Positions 7,323 through 15,177 of a DNA stretch of 50,331 bases are shown in pieces. The stretch covers positions 1 to 50,331 of the forward strand of contig CAZZLQ010000008.1 of NCBI GenBank assembly GCA_964655245.1. Direction: 5' to 3'. The DNA comes from JBEIHI01 sp964655245 (GTDB taxonomy: Bacteria > Bdellovibrionota > UBA2394). Positions within the stretch are counted from its first letter, which is position 1. Each line of letters starts with the position of its first letter. The notes under the pieces are model-generated. The model saw only the letters and a list, made by a program, of their open reading frames with translations, had not been told where the DNA came from and made no database searches. The position numbers were made by a program, and so were the translations under genes.

Positions 7323-7535
7323 ATGAAGTCTTCGAAATCGTCGCCGTGGTTGGATCAACCGGAACTGCACGAGGAGTGTCCTTGTGGAAGCCATAAGCAG
7401 TTTGGTGGCTGCTGTGGCTCGAACAATGACTGCCCTTGCAAGAGCCATAAGTCTGCTGGTGAGTGCTGTTACGCTCCCGCTGATGCTGAGGGCCTCAAGC
7501 CCATCAAGAAAAAAAACAACTCAGAAACTTTTTGA
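7323..7535 (+). CDS. Tiny protein with two SEC-C zinc motifs
   Basis: The 70-residue protein consists almost wholly of two consecutive SEC-C-type motifs: ECPCGSHKQFGGCC (about residues 18-31) and DCPCKSHKSAGECC (about 36-49), followed by a Lys-rich tail. The SEC-C motif CxCxSxKx(4)CC binds zinc and at the C-terminus of SecA contacts SecB and ribosomes; free-standing SEC-C proteins are common but poorly understood. Eight cysteines in 70 residues show it is a zinc protein rather than a spurious reading frame. It ends one base before the convergent HDOD gene. Its partner is unknown. Confidence 0.8.
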   Translation: MKSSKSSPWLDQPELHEECPCGSHKQFGGCCGSNNDCPCKSHKSAGECCYAPADAEGLKPIKKKNNSETF

Positions 7536-7536
7536 G

Positions 7537-8427
7537 TTAATCAAAAACGGATCGCTCTTGCTTATAGACTTCCATCATGCGATGAGCGACTGCTGTGGCT
7601 TTCGTTTCATCGAGCCCAAGAATTTTTGCGCCTTCAAGTTCACTGATAACTAGGCCCTCTTGTGGTTGGCGCTGACCGATGCCAAGCTTCTCACAAAGAT
7701 GCGATGAGACCTCAACGCACGCCATAGCCTGCTTCAAGACAGAATCCTGATAGATACGTTCGCGCTCATAAGGATCAATACGAGTCAAATGATGAGACCG
7801 AATGATCGAGCAAAGCTCCTCGGGTAGCCCCCACTTTTCACTGATACGATACCCAACCTCGGGGTGAGCATACTGAAAAATCTGCGCCTCCGCCTCTACG
7901 GATGAAATACCTTCATTGTAAACTCTCCTCATCACTTCAGCAAAAACGTTCGGACACTCATTGTTCATGATCGTCTTGCCCACATTGTGAAGAAGACCTC
8001 CGACAAAGGCGAGCTCCCCTGCTGTTGAGGCCTTTCCCTCGGCTAACAACTTCCCTCCAATGGCCGTTCCAATACTATGATCCCAAAGCATCTGCTCAGT
8101 GATTCCAAAACGTTTATGCAAAGCCTTGCTGGAAGAAGCTACCACCATCGATCGCAGAGATTTGAAACCCAAAACAACAATCGCCTGCTGAACAGTTTTG
8201 ACCTCTCGCCTTAATCCATAAAACGCGGAGTTGGCGATCTTGAGAATTCTTGCCGTGATGTTTGGATCCTTCTCGAGGATTGCCGCCAATTGAGATGCCG
8301 ATGAATTCTGATCAGAAACCATCTCAATCACCTTACGGGCGACCTGAGGCATCATCGTCAAATCCGATGCTCGTTTCACGAGATCAGCGAGACTCAGGAC
8401 ATTTTCTTGTGATGCTGCTACCGCCAT
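7537..8427 (-). CDS. HDOD-domain signalling protein
   Basis: The 296-residue protein is a single HDOD domain with short ends: LTMMPQVARKVIEMVSD, then ILEKDPNITARILKIANSAFYGL, VQQAIVVLGFKSLRSMVVASS and FVGGLLHNVGKTIM. HDOD proteins resemble HD phosphohydrolases that have largely lost catalysis and act as signalling scaffolds in motility, stress and c-di-GMP networks. Here LLHNVGK replaces the LLHDIGK of active HD-GYP proteins, in line with a non-catalytic role. It is transcribed alone, convergent with the SEC-C gene. Its -10-like box lies nine bases before the ATG. Confidence 0.9.
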   Translation of the reverse strand: MAVAASQENVLSLADLVKRASDLTMMPQVARKVIEMVSDQNSSASQLAAILEKDPNITARILKIANSAFYGLRREVKTVQQAIVVLGFKSLRSMVVASSSKALHKRFGITEQMLWDHSIGTAIGGKLLAEGKASTAGELAFVGGLLHNVGKTIMNNECPNVFAEVMRRVYNEGISSVEAEAQIFQYAHPEVGYRISEKWGLPEELCSIIRSHHLTRIDPYERERIYQDSVLKQAMACVEVSSHLCEKLGIGQRQPQEGLVISELEGAKILGLDETKATAVAHRMMEVYKQERSVFD

Positions 8428-8436
8428 GCCTGCCTA

Positions 8437-8465
8437 ATTATCTCAGGCCTCAGATCTAAGCCCAA
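8437..8465 (-). promoter_or_regulatory. Candidate promoter of the HDOD gene
   Basis: TTGGGC at 8465-8460, 17 bases, then GATAAT at 8442-8437 (5/6). The predicted start is about three bases before the ATG at 8427. The -35 box overlaps the end of the lyase gene. Confidence 0.45.
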
Positions 8466-9841
8466 GCAAATTCGGCTGAGAAGTGCCTCAACCGACGCGG
8501 CTCTTCCACAATCTTGATCGGCTTGATCTCTCGACGATGTTGATAAACGTACTCCAGAACTTCCAAACAATAGTCCATATGACTCTGAGTATAAACTCGA
8601 CGCGGAATGGCTAAGCGCACGAGCTCGGATCGGTGGGCACTCTCCGATCCATCCATCTTTCTTCCAAACATCACGGAGCCAATCTCACACGAACGAATGC
8701 CGCCATCGATATAAAGCTGAACGGCCAAAGCCTGACCCGGATACTGATTCCAACTGAGGTGCTCACAGAATTTTTTGGCATCCAAGTAAATCGCATGACC
8801 GCCCGCAGGTCGCAGGTATGGCACGTGGGCACGGTCCAAGCGCTCACCAATATAGCGCGTCACCGCGAGTCGATACTCGAGATAATCGGGCTCCAGAACT
8901 TCAATGAGTCCCTGGGCAAGAGCTGCAAGATCTCTTCCTGCCAGTCCGCCGTAGGTAGGAAATCCCTCGGTCAAAATCAACTGAGCTGTGAGATCTGGAA
9001 CCAGATTTTCATCATTGGTTGCAAGCAATCCGCCAATGTTGACTAGGGCATCTTTCTTCGCAGAGAAGGTACACCCATCCGCCAATCGAAAAATCTTCTC
9101 GGCGATTTCACGTGGACTCATCTGAGGCATCTCGTGACGACGAATAAATCCAACGTTCTCTGCAAATCGACAACAATCCAAATAGAAGGGAATCTTGTAG
9201 CGCTTATACAGTGCTGCAACATCTTGGATATTTTTAAAGCTTACGGGCTGACCACCGCAGGAGTTATTCGTAAGTGTCAGATAACCAAAGGGAATCTGCT
9301 CTCGCGGAGTTTTTTTGAGAAAATTTTCTAGCTCCTCAAGATTCATATTTCCTTTGAATGGAAAGTCCGACTGAAAGTTTGAATACTCAACACAGGGAAA
9401 ATCAAAAGCCTCAATCCCAAGAGCTTCGAGATTCGCTCGAGTGGTATCAAAATGGGAATTGTTTGGAACCTTCAACACTTTGCCCTTATTGCGCTCAGCC
9501 ACCACAGAGAAGAGCAATCGCTCAGCGGCCCTTCCTTGATGGGTCGGGATAATCTTTTTGTAGCCAGTGAGTTCCTGAACAGTCTTTTCAAAAAATTCAA
9601 AACTGGCCGCCCCCGCATAGGCTTCATCACCCCGCATGATCTCAGCCCACTGCTGAGCACTCATCGCCGAGGTACCAGAGTCAGTGAGCAAATCAATGAT
9701 AACCTCCGCACTTCGAAGATTGAAAAGATTGAACTTGGCTCGCTTCAACGCATCAAGGCGCTCCGTCCGAGAGTTGAGGGCGAGCGGCTCGACCGCTTTG
9801 ATTTTGAACGGTTCGATAATCGTTTTTGAATGAAAAGTCAT
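8456..9841 (-). CDS. Tryptophanase / tyrosine phenol-lyase family beta-eliminating lyase
   Basis: The 461-residue pyridoxal-phosphate enzyme has the family hallmarks IDLLTDSGT, GDEAYAG, PTHQGRAAE, GGQPVS, the cofactor lysine in SAKKDALVNIGG, and a YGGLAGRD loop. Overall similarity, including AMSAQQWAEIMRGDEAYAG, looks close to tyrosine phenol-lyase. At the three recalled specificity positions it carries tryptophanase residues: Asp in HFDTT (Thr in the phenol-lyase), Ile in CEIGS (Arg) and His in LRHFSA (Phe). It therefore more probably splits tryptophan to indole, pyruvate and ammonia. The ATG follows a strong GGGGAGGG ribosome site, and the DUF507 gene lies 28 bases upstream. No tnaB transporter or tnaC leader peptide is seen. 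Confidence 0.85.
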   Translation of the reverse strand: MTFHSKTIIEPFKIKAVEPLALNSRTERLDALKRAKFNLFNLRSAEVIIDLLTDSGTSAMSAQQWAEIMRGDEAYAGAASFEFFEKTVQELTGYKKIIPTHQGRAAERLLFSVVAERNKGKVLKVPNNSHFDTTRANLEALGIEAFDFPCVEYSNFQSDFPFKGNMNLEELENFLKKTPREQIPFGYLTLTNNSCGGQPVSFKNIQDVAALYKRYKIPFYLDCCRFAENVGFIRRHEMPQMSPREIAEKIFRLADGCTFSAKKDALVNIGGLLATNDENLVPDLTAQLILTEGFPTYGGLAGRDLAALAQGLIEVLEPDYLEYRLAVTRYIGERLDRAHVPYLRPAGGHAIYLDAKKFCEHLSWNQYPGQALAVQLYIDGGIRSCEIGSVMFGRKMDGSESAHRSELVRLAIPRRVYTQSHMDYCLEVLEYVYQHRREIKPIKIVEEPRRLRHFSAEFAWA

Positions 9842-9869
9842 TTTTCCCTCCCCAGGGCAATGCCTTTGT

Positions 9870-10433
9870 TTAGCTGTGGCCCATGCGCTTCAGCTCTTCC
9901 TCCAGATATTTGCGAAACAAAACATCCCACTCTCGAGACCCCTCAAAGGGCGCGTTGGCGAGTGACTGAACTTTCTTCCGCGCCTTCTCCTCGGCCTCAT
10001 TTTCTCGAGCGAAATACTGCTGAACGAGTTTTTTAAAGAACCGAATTCCTTCGTCCTCATCCTCAAAATCGACAAGATCGTCATTGTAGAGTTTGTCATC
10101 GATGAGGTGAGCGATGTGGATCAACTTATCTTGCGAAAATCGCCCCTCATTGCCGCCCGACAAAACAAAATCCCGCTCGGACGCCAGTTGCTGACGAATT
10201 CTTCCCATCGCCTTGCCTTTATCCAAGCCCTCAAACTGATCAGCGTTTTGCCGATACAAATTTTCGGCATCCGAATCGAGCTTTCGTTCCTCTTCAAAGT
10301 GGTGTCCAAGAACAGCCACCACAGCATCAATCAAGGCCCCCCGAGCGACTTTGGCTTTGACGCCCTTTTCTTTCAAAAGACAGTCAATAGCATGCTGAGC
10401 TAACTTCTTGATTTCATCAGGCTTTAAGCGCAT
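9870..10433 (-). CDS. DUF507 family protein, two-copy form
   Basis: The 187-residue protein begins MRLKPDEIKKLA and appears to hold two DUF507 units, about residues 1-90 and 95-187. Each has a charged helix pattern, an LDKGKAMGRIRQQLASER-like segment and a DKLIHIAHLIDDKLYNDD-like segment. DUF507 proteins are small, helical and of unknown function, common in deltaproteobacteria and Aquificae, and usually about 90 residues per unit. I chose ATG 10433 because family members start MRL; the frame extends to TTG 10469. The AAGGAG before it touches the ATG directly, too close for normal use, and a promoter-like pair is correctly spaced for a leaderless message. Confidence 0.75.
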   Translation of the reverse strand: MRLKPDEIKKLAQHAIDCLLKEKGVKAKVARGALIDAVVAVLGHHFEEERKLDSDAENLYRQNADQFEGLDKGKAMGRIRQQLASERDFVLSGGNEGRFSQDKLIHIAHLIDDKLYNDDLVDFEDEDEGIRFFKKLVQQYFARENEAEEKARKKVQSLANAPFEGSREWDVLFRKYLEEELKRMGHS

Positions 10434-10440
10434 CTCCTTC

Positions 10441-10469
10441 AGGCTAAAAGGTTCAGGGGCTAAAGGCAA
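10441..10469 (-). promoter_or_regulatory. Candidate leaderless promoter of the DUF507 gene
   Basis: TTGCCT at 10469-10464, 17 bases, then TAGCCT at 10446-10441, with seven bases to the ATG at 10433. The TTGnCT / TAGnCT pairing recurs at 16699 and 42345. Confidence 0.4.
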
Positions 10470-10488
10470 TCATTTCAGGGACTTAAGG

Positions 10489-10516
10489 TTGACAGAGAGG
10501 CCAAAGGCCCTATGTT
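10489..10516 (+). promoter_or_regulatory. Promoter of dnaJ
   Basis: A perfect TTGACA at 10489-10494, a 16-base spacer, and TATGTT at 10511-10516. The predicted start near 10523 leaves a leader of only about seven bases before the ATG at 10530, too short for a ribosome site. Confidence 0.6.
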
Positions 10517-10529
10517 AGTCGCATTCGTC

Positions 10530-11645
10530 ATGAGTGAAAAACGGGACTATTACGAGGTTTTGGGCGTTTCTCGCCAAGCAGATTCAGGAGAGATCAAGAA
10601 GGCTTTCCGAAAGCTTGCGCTCGACTTTCATCCGGATCGAAACCCATCCCCGGAAGCAGCTGAGAAGTTTCGTGAAGCTCAAGAGGCCTATGCGATTCTA
10701 AGCGAGCCTGAACAACGTTCTCGATACGATCAGTTTGGTCATGCCGGAATCCGGGGACAAGCCGGCTTCAATAATATGGACGATATCTTCTCCGGCTTTT
10801 CTTCCATCTTTGAAGACTTTTTTGGTGGCGAAGGCTTTGGACGCGGTCGCCCGCGGCGAGGTGCCGATTTGCTCTACCGTTTGGATCTTGAATTTCGAGA
10901 AGCCATCTTGGGGTGCTCCAAAACAATTTCAATTGAACGATCCCAAGCTTGCTCCACGTGTCACGGCTCTGGAGCCAAAGATGGCAAAGCCCCCAAGCGC
11001 TGCTCGAGCTGTCAAGGCAGAGGCAAAGTTACTCGAAATCAGGGCTTCTTCATGATCTCGCAACCCTGCCCGATGTGTCAGGGACAAGGCCAAGTCATCG
11101 AGGATCCGTGCTCTACGTGCCGCGGCAGAAAGACCGTTAAGAAGAAGCAAGATATTGATGTTCAGATTCCTGCGGGTGTCGATACCGGAGTTCGTCTTCG
11201 ACTGAGCGAAGAAGGTGAGCCGGGAGATGATCTCGACTCCCGTGGCGATCTCTTTGTCGAAGTGCACGTGAGAAGCGATCCCGATTTTGAACGAGATGGA
11301 ACTGATCTTTATTCACGAGTCTATGTCCCCTATGCCATTGCCGTTTTGGGGGGCGAGGTGGAAGTTCCACTTCTTGAAGGAACAAAGACCGTGAAGATCC
11401 CGTCTCGAATGAAGTCCCCTCATCGTGCCGTTTTGAAAGGTGAAGGAGTCTCAGATCTTCACCGCCGAGCTCGCGGCGATCTTATCGTGGAGATGCATAT
11501 CGCTACGCCAGAGAAGATGAGCGGTGAGTCCGAGGAATTGCTGAGACAGTTTCACGAGAGCCTTGAAAGAGAATCAGCCGGCAAACCCTCTCAGGAATCC
11601 GGCGGATCCAAAAAGAAATCCAAGAAAAAATTTTTTAGCTTTTAG
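10530..11645 (+). CDS. dnaJ: Chaperone DnaJ
   Basis: The 371-residue class A J-protein activates DnaK ATPase and delivers unfolded clients in the cytoplasm. The J domain (1-70) has HPD at 34-36. A Gly/Phe-rich region with FSGFSSIFEDFFGG follows. Four zinc-finger repeats, CSTCHGSG, CSSCQGRG, CPMCQGQG and CSTCRGRK, lie at about 135-200, then the two beta-sandwich substrate domains. The tail ends in a Lys/Ser-rich SGGSKKKSKKKFFSF. I chose ATG 10530 (MSEKRDYYEVLG), since an upstream in-frame ATG at 10512 lies inside the -10 box. It stands alone without dnaK or grpE and its last bases overlap the next convergent gene. Confidence 0.95.
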   Translation: MSEKRDYYEVLGVSRQADSGEIKKAFRKLALDFHPDRNPSPEAAEKFREAQEAYAILSEPEQRSRYDQFGHAGIRGQAGFNNMDDIFSGFSSIFEDFFGGEGFGRGRPRRGADLLYRLDLEFREAILGCSKTISIERSQACSTCHGSGAKDGKAPKRCSSCQGRGKVTRNQGFFMISQPCPMCQGQGQVIEDPCSTCRGRKTVKKKQDIDVQIPAGVDTGVRLRLSEEGEPGDDLDSRGDLFVEVHVRSDPDFERDGTDLYSRVYVPYAIAVLGGEVEVPLLEGTKTVKIPSRMKSPHRAVLKGEGVSDLHRRARGDLIVEMHIATPEKMSGESEELLRQFHESLERESAGKPSQESGGSKKKSKKKFFSF

Positions 11646-12787
11646 AAACCAAGGCTTACTTTGAGCCCCAATGTTCTCATCGCCTGAACATTGGCCTTCT
11701 TTCCAGCTTCGCGAGCGGCCACAAAAACTTCTGCTTCCAGGATACGAGTGAGCAAGCTCATCCCCGTTGAAAAATAGCCTTGGGCAAAGCCCGCTCGAAA
11801 CGCAAGAATATCCCAAACAACCGATTCGACGCCAAAGTGAAATTTGTTCATGAACTCCTGAGACTCTTGAATGTTTCTGAGATCTAAAGCGATTGTATTT
11901 CGCAAAATTTTCCAATCGGGATGAATGGCAACTCCAGCTGAGATACTCTGGGGAATCGAATTCGGTCGACTGTCCTTGTTTCCAACAAATCGAGTGCTCC
12001 CCATATCTTGCCAGGTCATTCCAACGGATGGTCTCAAGATATCTTCGAAAAATGGCAAGTCATAGCGCGCTCCCAGATCGAGGCCAAAGCCAAAGCCTCT
12101 TCGATCCGCTACGGGGTCTCCAAAAATTTGATCAACCGTTGAGCTTGTATCTTGTCCAATCAGCAAATCATAGACTGTGACTTCTTGTTCGGCCGTGAAA
12201 TCTACTCGATATAGCGCCTTAATGGTTGCTCCAACTCGAAGTCGATTTTGCAGGAACGAACGCGAGCCCCCAACAACCAAACCCGTTGTTCCATTGGAGC
12301 CACCAAGCTCAACCACTTGATCAGAGGTTACTCCTCCGATTCGAAATCGCGGATTCACAAAGACATCGGCCAGAAGACCAATGTGCAGGTCATTTTTCGT
12401 CCACGACGGATACAAATTCACTCGAGTGGCGGTTGCAATGGAAGCTATGCTCTCTGAGAATGTTTGAAAGGCTGCTCGCTTTTCTGCATCAGTGCTCGCC
12501 TCATCATCAGTAACATCTTTAAAATCCATGAAATCGCTGACAACCCCTAGATCAAAGGGAACCTCTAAGAGGATGGGGAGGCTTTCAAATTTTGTCCGGG
12601 TGACATCTGAAAGAGCCGCGGGATTCATCATCGCTGACTCACGAGAACCCGAAATGGCGACACCCGTACCTCCCATACCAAGCATTCTCGGCCGGGGATT
12701 GAATGACGGCATATCTGCCAAAAGAGACGGTGTCGCTAAACTGGAAACCAACGAGGCGCAAACAAAAACTGCATTCCGTAACTTCAT
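11642..12787 (-). CDS. Outer-membrane beta-barrel protein, PorV/TraF-like
   Basis: The 381-residue protein has a signal peptide (about 1-24, ending SLLADM), then PRMLGMGGTGVAISGSRESA and MMNPAAL, the N-terminal pattern of FadL/PorV/UPF0164-type outer-membrane barrels. Alternating beta strands continue to a C-terminal phenylalanine (KVSLGF), as expected for Bam-inserted barrels. Its transport substrate or role is unknown. The ATG follows AAGGAG by five bases and lies nine bases after the upstream lipoprotein gene, so the two form an operon. Its last four bases overlap the convergent dnaJ. Confidence 0.8.
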   Translation of the reverse strand: MKLRNAVFVCASLVSSLATPSLLADMPSFNPRPRMLGMGGTGVAISGSRESAMMNPAALSDVTRTKFESLPILLEVPFDLGVVSDFMDFKDVTDDEASTDAEKRAAFQTFSESIASIATATRVNLYPSWTKNDLHIGLLADVFVNPRFRIGGVTSDQVVELGGSNGTTGLVVGGSRSFLQNRLRVGATIKALYRVDFTAEQEVTVYDLLIGQDTSSTVDQIFGDPVADRRGFGFGLDLGARYDLPFFEDILRPSVGMTWQDMGSTRFVGNKDSRPNSIPQSISAGVAIHPDWKILRNTIALDLRNIQESQEFMNKFHFGVESVVWDILAFRAGFAQGYFSTGMSLLTRILEAEVFVAAREAGKKANVQAMRTLGLKVSLGF

Positions 12788-12796
12788 AGATTCTCC

Positions 12797-13555
12797 TTAT
12801 GAGTCCTTCTGTGCCTTAAGATACTCACAGAGAGTTGTCAGAGCTGCTGGATCCGCAATTTCTCCAGACTCCGTGGGGTTAATCTCTTGAATGATTGAAG
12901 TGAGAGACGACACCAAAGAATTATTTTCCGAAAGGCCTACGCCCTCAACGCTTCTCAATCGATTACGCGCATCGATCACCGCCTGTACCCCGCCGTTGAG
13001 CTCATCACCCAGGGCTAACGTGGATTCGCAGTTTTCCGCTGTAAAGTTATCAAGACGAAAGCCTGAGAGGTTCACTAAAACCCGGACGCTGGAGAGCAGA
13101 TCCACCAAAGAGCGTTGGAATTGAAGTCCCCTTCGAATTCGATCTTTTGATTCGGGCAAACTCGTATAGGCAGAGCTCGCAATGGCAGCATCCAAGGCAT
13201 CCAAAGCTTGAGTCAAAAAATCCGCCGCCCCATCCTCTAGGTCCTGGACAATCGAATCACTGAGAATCTTTAGAAGGGATTCATCCCCCGGGAAAACAAT
13301 ACTGGCAACGATGGTGATTGAATCAAAACCCGCTTCTCCCATTTTTGCTCCAGCATACAAACGAGCCGCCTCAAGTGCTTTTTCTCCGGACAAGGTTTGA
13401 TTTTCGATATACGGAGAGAGAATAGAAGCTGCCGCTGTAGCGTTAGCAACGCCTCCCTTTCCTAACAGATAACTCGCCCTCTCAAGATCAGCATCAACTC
13501 CGGCACAGGCCACCGAAATGAAACTCAAAGATAACAGACTTAAAATAGTTTTCAC
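12797..13555 (-). CDS. Predicted lipoprotein of unknown function
   Basis: Starting at GTG 13555, which has GGGGGA four bases upstream, the product is 252 residues with a lipoprotein signal MKTILSLLSLSFISVACAG and predicted lipidated Cys17. An ATG 27 bases upstream adds a polar stretch before the signal and has no ribosome site, so I prefer the GTG. The rest is helical and Ala/Leu/Asp-rich (LLGKGGVANATAAASILSPY), reminiscent of TPR-like helical repeats, with one further cysteine pair late in the protein. It is co-transcribed with the barrel protein, which suggests a periplasmic or outer-membrane accessory role. No family is recognised. Confidence 0.7.
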   Translation of the reverse strand: MKTILSLLSLSFISVACAGVDADLERASYLLGKGGVANATAAASILSPYIENQTLSGEKALEAARLYAGAKMGEAGFDSITIVASIVFPGDESLLKILSDSIVQDLEDGAADFLTQALDALDAAIASSAYTSLPESKDRIRRGLQFQRSLVDLLSSVRVLVNLSGFRLDNFTAENCESTLALGDELNGGVQAVIDARNRLRSVEGVGLSENNSLVSSLTSIIQEINPTESGEIADPAALTTLCEYLKAQKDS

Positions 13556-13668
13556 AAATCCCCCAGTTCCCTCATTGTCCATTTGATGCTTTTGTCTTGT
13601 CCAGAAACAAAAAAGGCTTTTCTAGGATTCGCGTCACAAAAAAGTTAGACTTGAGGCGAGGGATACGG

Positions 13669-15177
13669 ATGAAAGATTGGATCAAACTACAGCGCCAGCT
13701 TTATGGGCAGGCGCTTCGAGAAGTCAAAAAACTGCTGCGCCCCTCCAAACGCCTCGAGCAGTACGGCAAGGCCTATGAGAGGGACTTTCGAAATCTCAAA
13801 AAATCCACCAATGACAGCCTGATCCACGATATCAACTCATCTCACTTCACACTGGTAGGCGACTTTCACACTCTGAGACAAAGCCAACGCCTCTTCTTCC
13901 GGCTTCTGCGTGATTCTCGTATTAAGAAACCCAAAGTGATCGCCCTCGAAGTTCTTCACAAAAAAGATGAAGCTCAAGTCCAACGCTGGCTCCAGTCGAA
14001 GAACTTTGATCGAATCAAAGATCTCCTCAATTTGGAAAGTCTCTGGGGGAGCTCTTGGGAAACTTACGAGGAAATGTTCCGGTTTTGTGCCGCTCACCAG
14101 ATCAAAGTGATCGGGCTTTCCTCGGGCTCTCAGAATCTCCATCAGCGGGATCTCGATGCCATTGAGAGGCTGAAGGATCTGAAGTCCAGCGTTTGGGCTC
14201 TATTTGGGGAACATCATTTGGCGTCAGATCATATGCCACGGCTTTTGTCCCTTGCCCAACCTGATTCCCGGATTTGCATCATTCAGCAAAATCACGACAA
14301 GACCGGGCTTCAAAATCTGGAAACTCAGAAATCACCCAAGACCTTGATTTTCAAGAAGAGCTTAAACACCCAGATGCAGTTCTACTGCATTCTTCATTGC
14401 CCGCTTTGGATGAAATGGCAGAGTTTTCTTGAGTGGCAAATGCAGCTTTCGAACGAGGATTTTTCTCCAGAGGGCTTCGACGTTCACGAGCAGCTCACCT
14501 GGTCTTTGACCACTCTTTATGAGTTTTTGTCCGACAATCGAAATCCCCTTCCGATCGCCTTGAACGATGCCCTTGATTTCCATGTTTATGGTCCCGAGGA
14601 TCCGCACTTTTATCGAGCCCTTTCCAAGCTATCTCCCGCGGTGAAAGCCAACGTTCTCCATCAACTCTCAACGGGCAATGTGGGCATTGCACTTCGACCA
14701 AACCGAATCTTTCTCTCCGAGTTGACCTTCAACTCTTGCGCCCATGCGGCAGGTTCACTGCTTTATCGACTCAATTCACAGGTTGAAAACCAGGATAAAA
14801 CTTTCTTTCAAAAGGTTTTGACTGAGGGAATGAGCTATTTTCTTTCCAAGCTGCTCAATCATTCGCGAAGGGCTCCGGCGTTTGAAAATCCTCACCAGAG
14901 ACATCTCGCCCTGGGCTTTTCACTCCATTACGGGCGTCAAGCGCGCTGGATCAAGTCTCTGAAGACAGGACAAAACAAGCTCTCGATGCTTTTGGGTCGA
15001 AATCTTTCAGAGCCACTGTTCGAAGCATTCCTCGCTGGTGAGTTTTCCAAATCCCGATTGATTCGACTCGTGGGCGAACCTGTTTTGCGAGATCAAGAAG
15101 CCTTTGAAAAACTGATCGAAATCAAATCGGTCGGGGAATCCTTCTCCAAGAATCTCTCAACGGGAGCTCACCTTTAA
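13669..15177 (+). CDS. ChaN/TraB/Tiki-superfamily protein
   Basis: The 502-residue protein has an N-terminal half matching the ChaN-like haem-binding / TraB-Tiki fold: LVGDFHTLRQSQR, KVIALEVLH, then VIGLSSGSQN, and ALFGEHHLASDHMPRLL with the GEHH motif. Members bind haem or act as metal-dependent peptidases; which applies is unknown. The C-terminal half (about 270-502) is not recognised. There is no signal peptide or membrane segment, so it is probably cytoplasmic, unusual for ChaN itself, a lipoprotein. I chose ATG 13669, five bases after GAGGGA; the frame could extend to a TTG at 13597. Its 3' end overlaps the convergent HtrA-like gene by 21 bases. Confidence 0.7.
   Translation: MKDWIKLQRQLYGQALREVKKLLRPSKRLEQYGKAYERDFRNLKKSTNDSLIHDINSSHFTLVGDFHTLRQSQRLFFRLLRDSRIKKPKVIALEVLHKKDEAQVQRWLQSKNFDRIKDLLNLESLWGSSWETYEEMFRFCAAHQIKVIGLSSGSQNLHQRDLDAIERLKDLKSSVWALFGEHHLASDHMPRLLSLAQPDSRICIIQQNHDKTGLQNLETQKSPKTLIFKKSLNTQMQFYCILHCPLWMKWQSFLEWQMQLSNEDFSPEGFDVHEQLTWSLTTLYEFLSDNRNPLPIALNDALDFHVYGPEDPHFYRALSKLSPAVKANVLHQLSTGNVGIALRPNRIFLSELTFNSCAHAAGSLLYRLNSQVENQDKTFFQKVLTEGMSYFLSKLLNHSRRAPAFENPHQRHLALGFSLHYGRQARWIKSLKTGQNKLSMLLGRNLSEPLFEAFLAGEFSKSRLIRLVGEPVLRDQEAFEKLIEIKSVGESFSKNLSTGAHL

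Noticed and set aside
10434..10469. TTG start of the DUF507 gene at 10469
   Set aside because: The 12 extra residues are not part of the family; the TTG is itself within the predicted -35 box.
11624..11637. AT palindrome AAAAAATTTTTT at the end of dnaJ as a terminator
   Set aside because: It encodes the Lys/Phe tail of DnaJ and has no GC stem, so it is not an intrinsic terminator.
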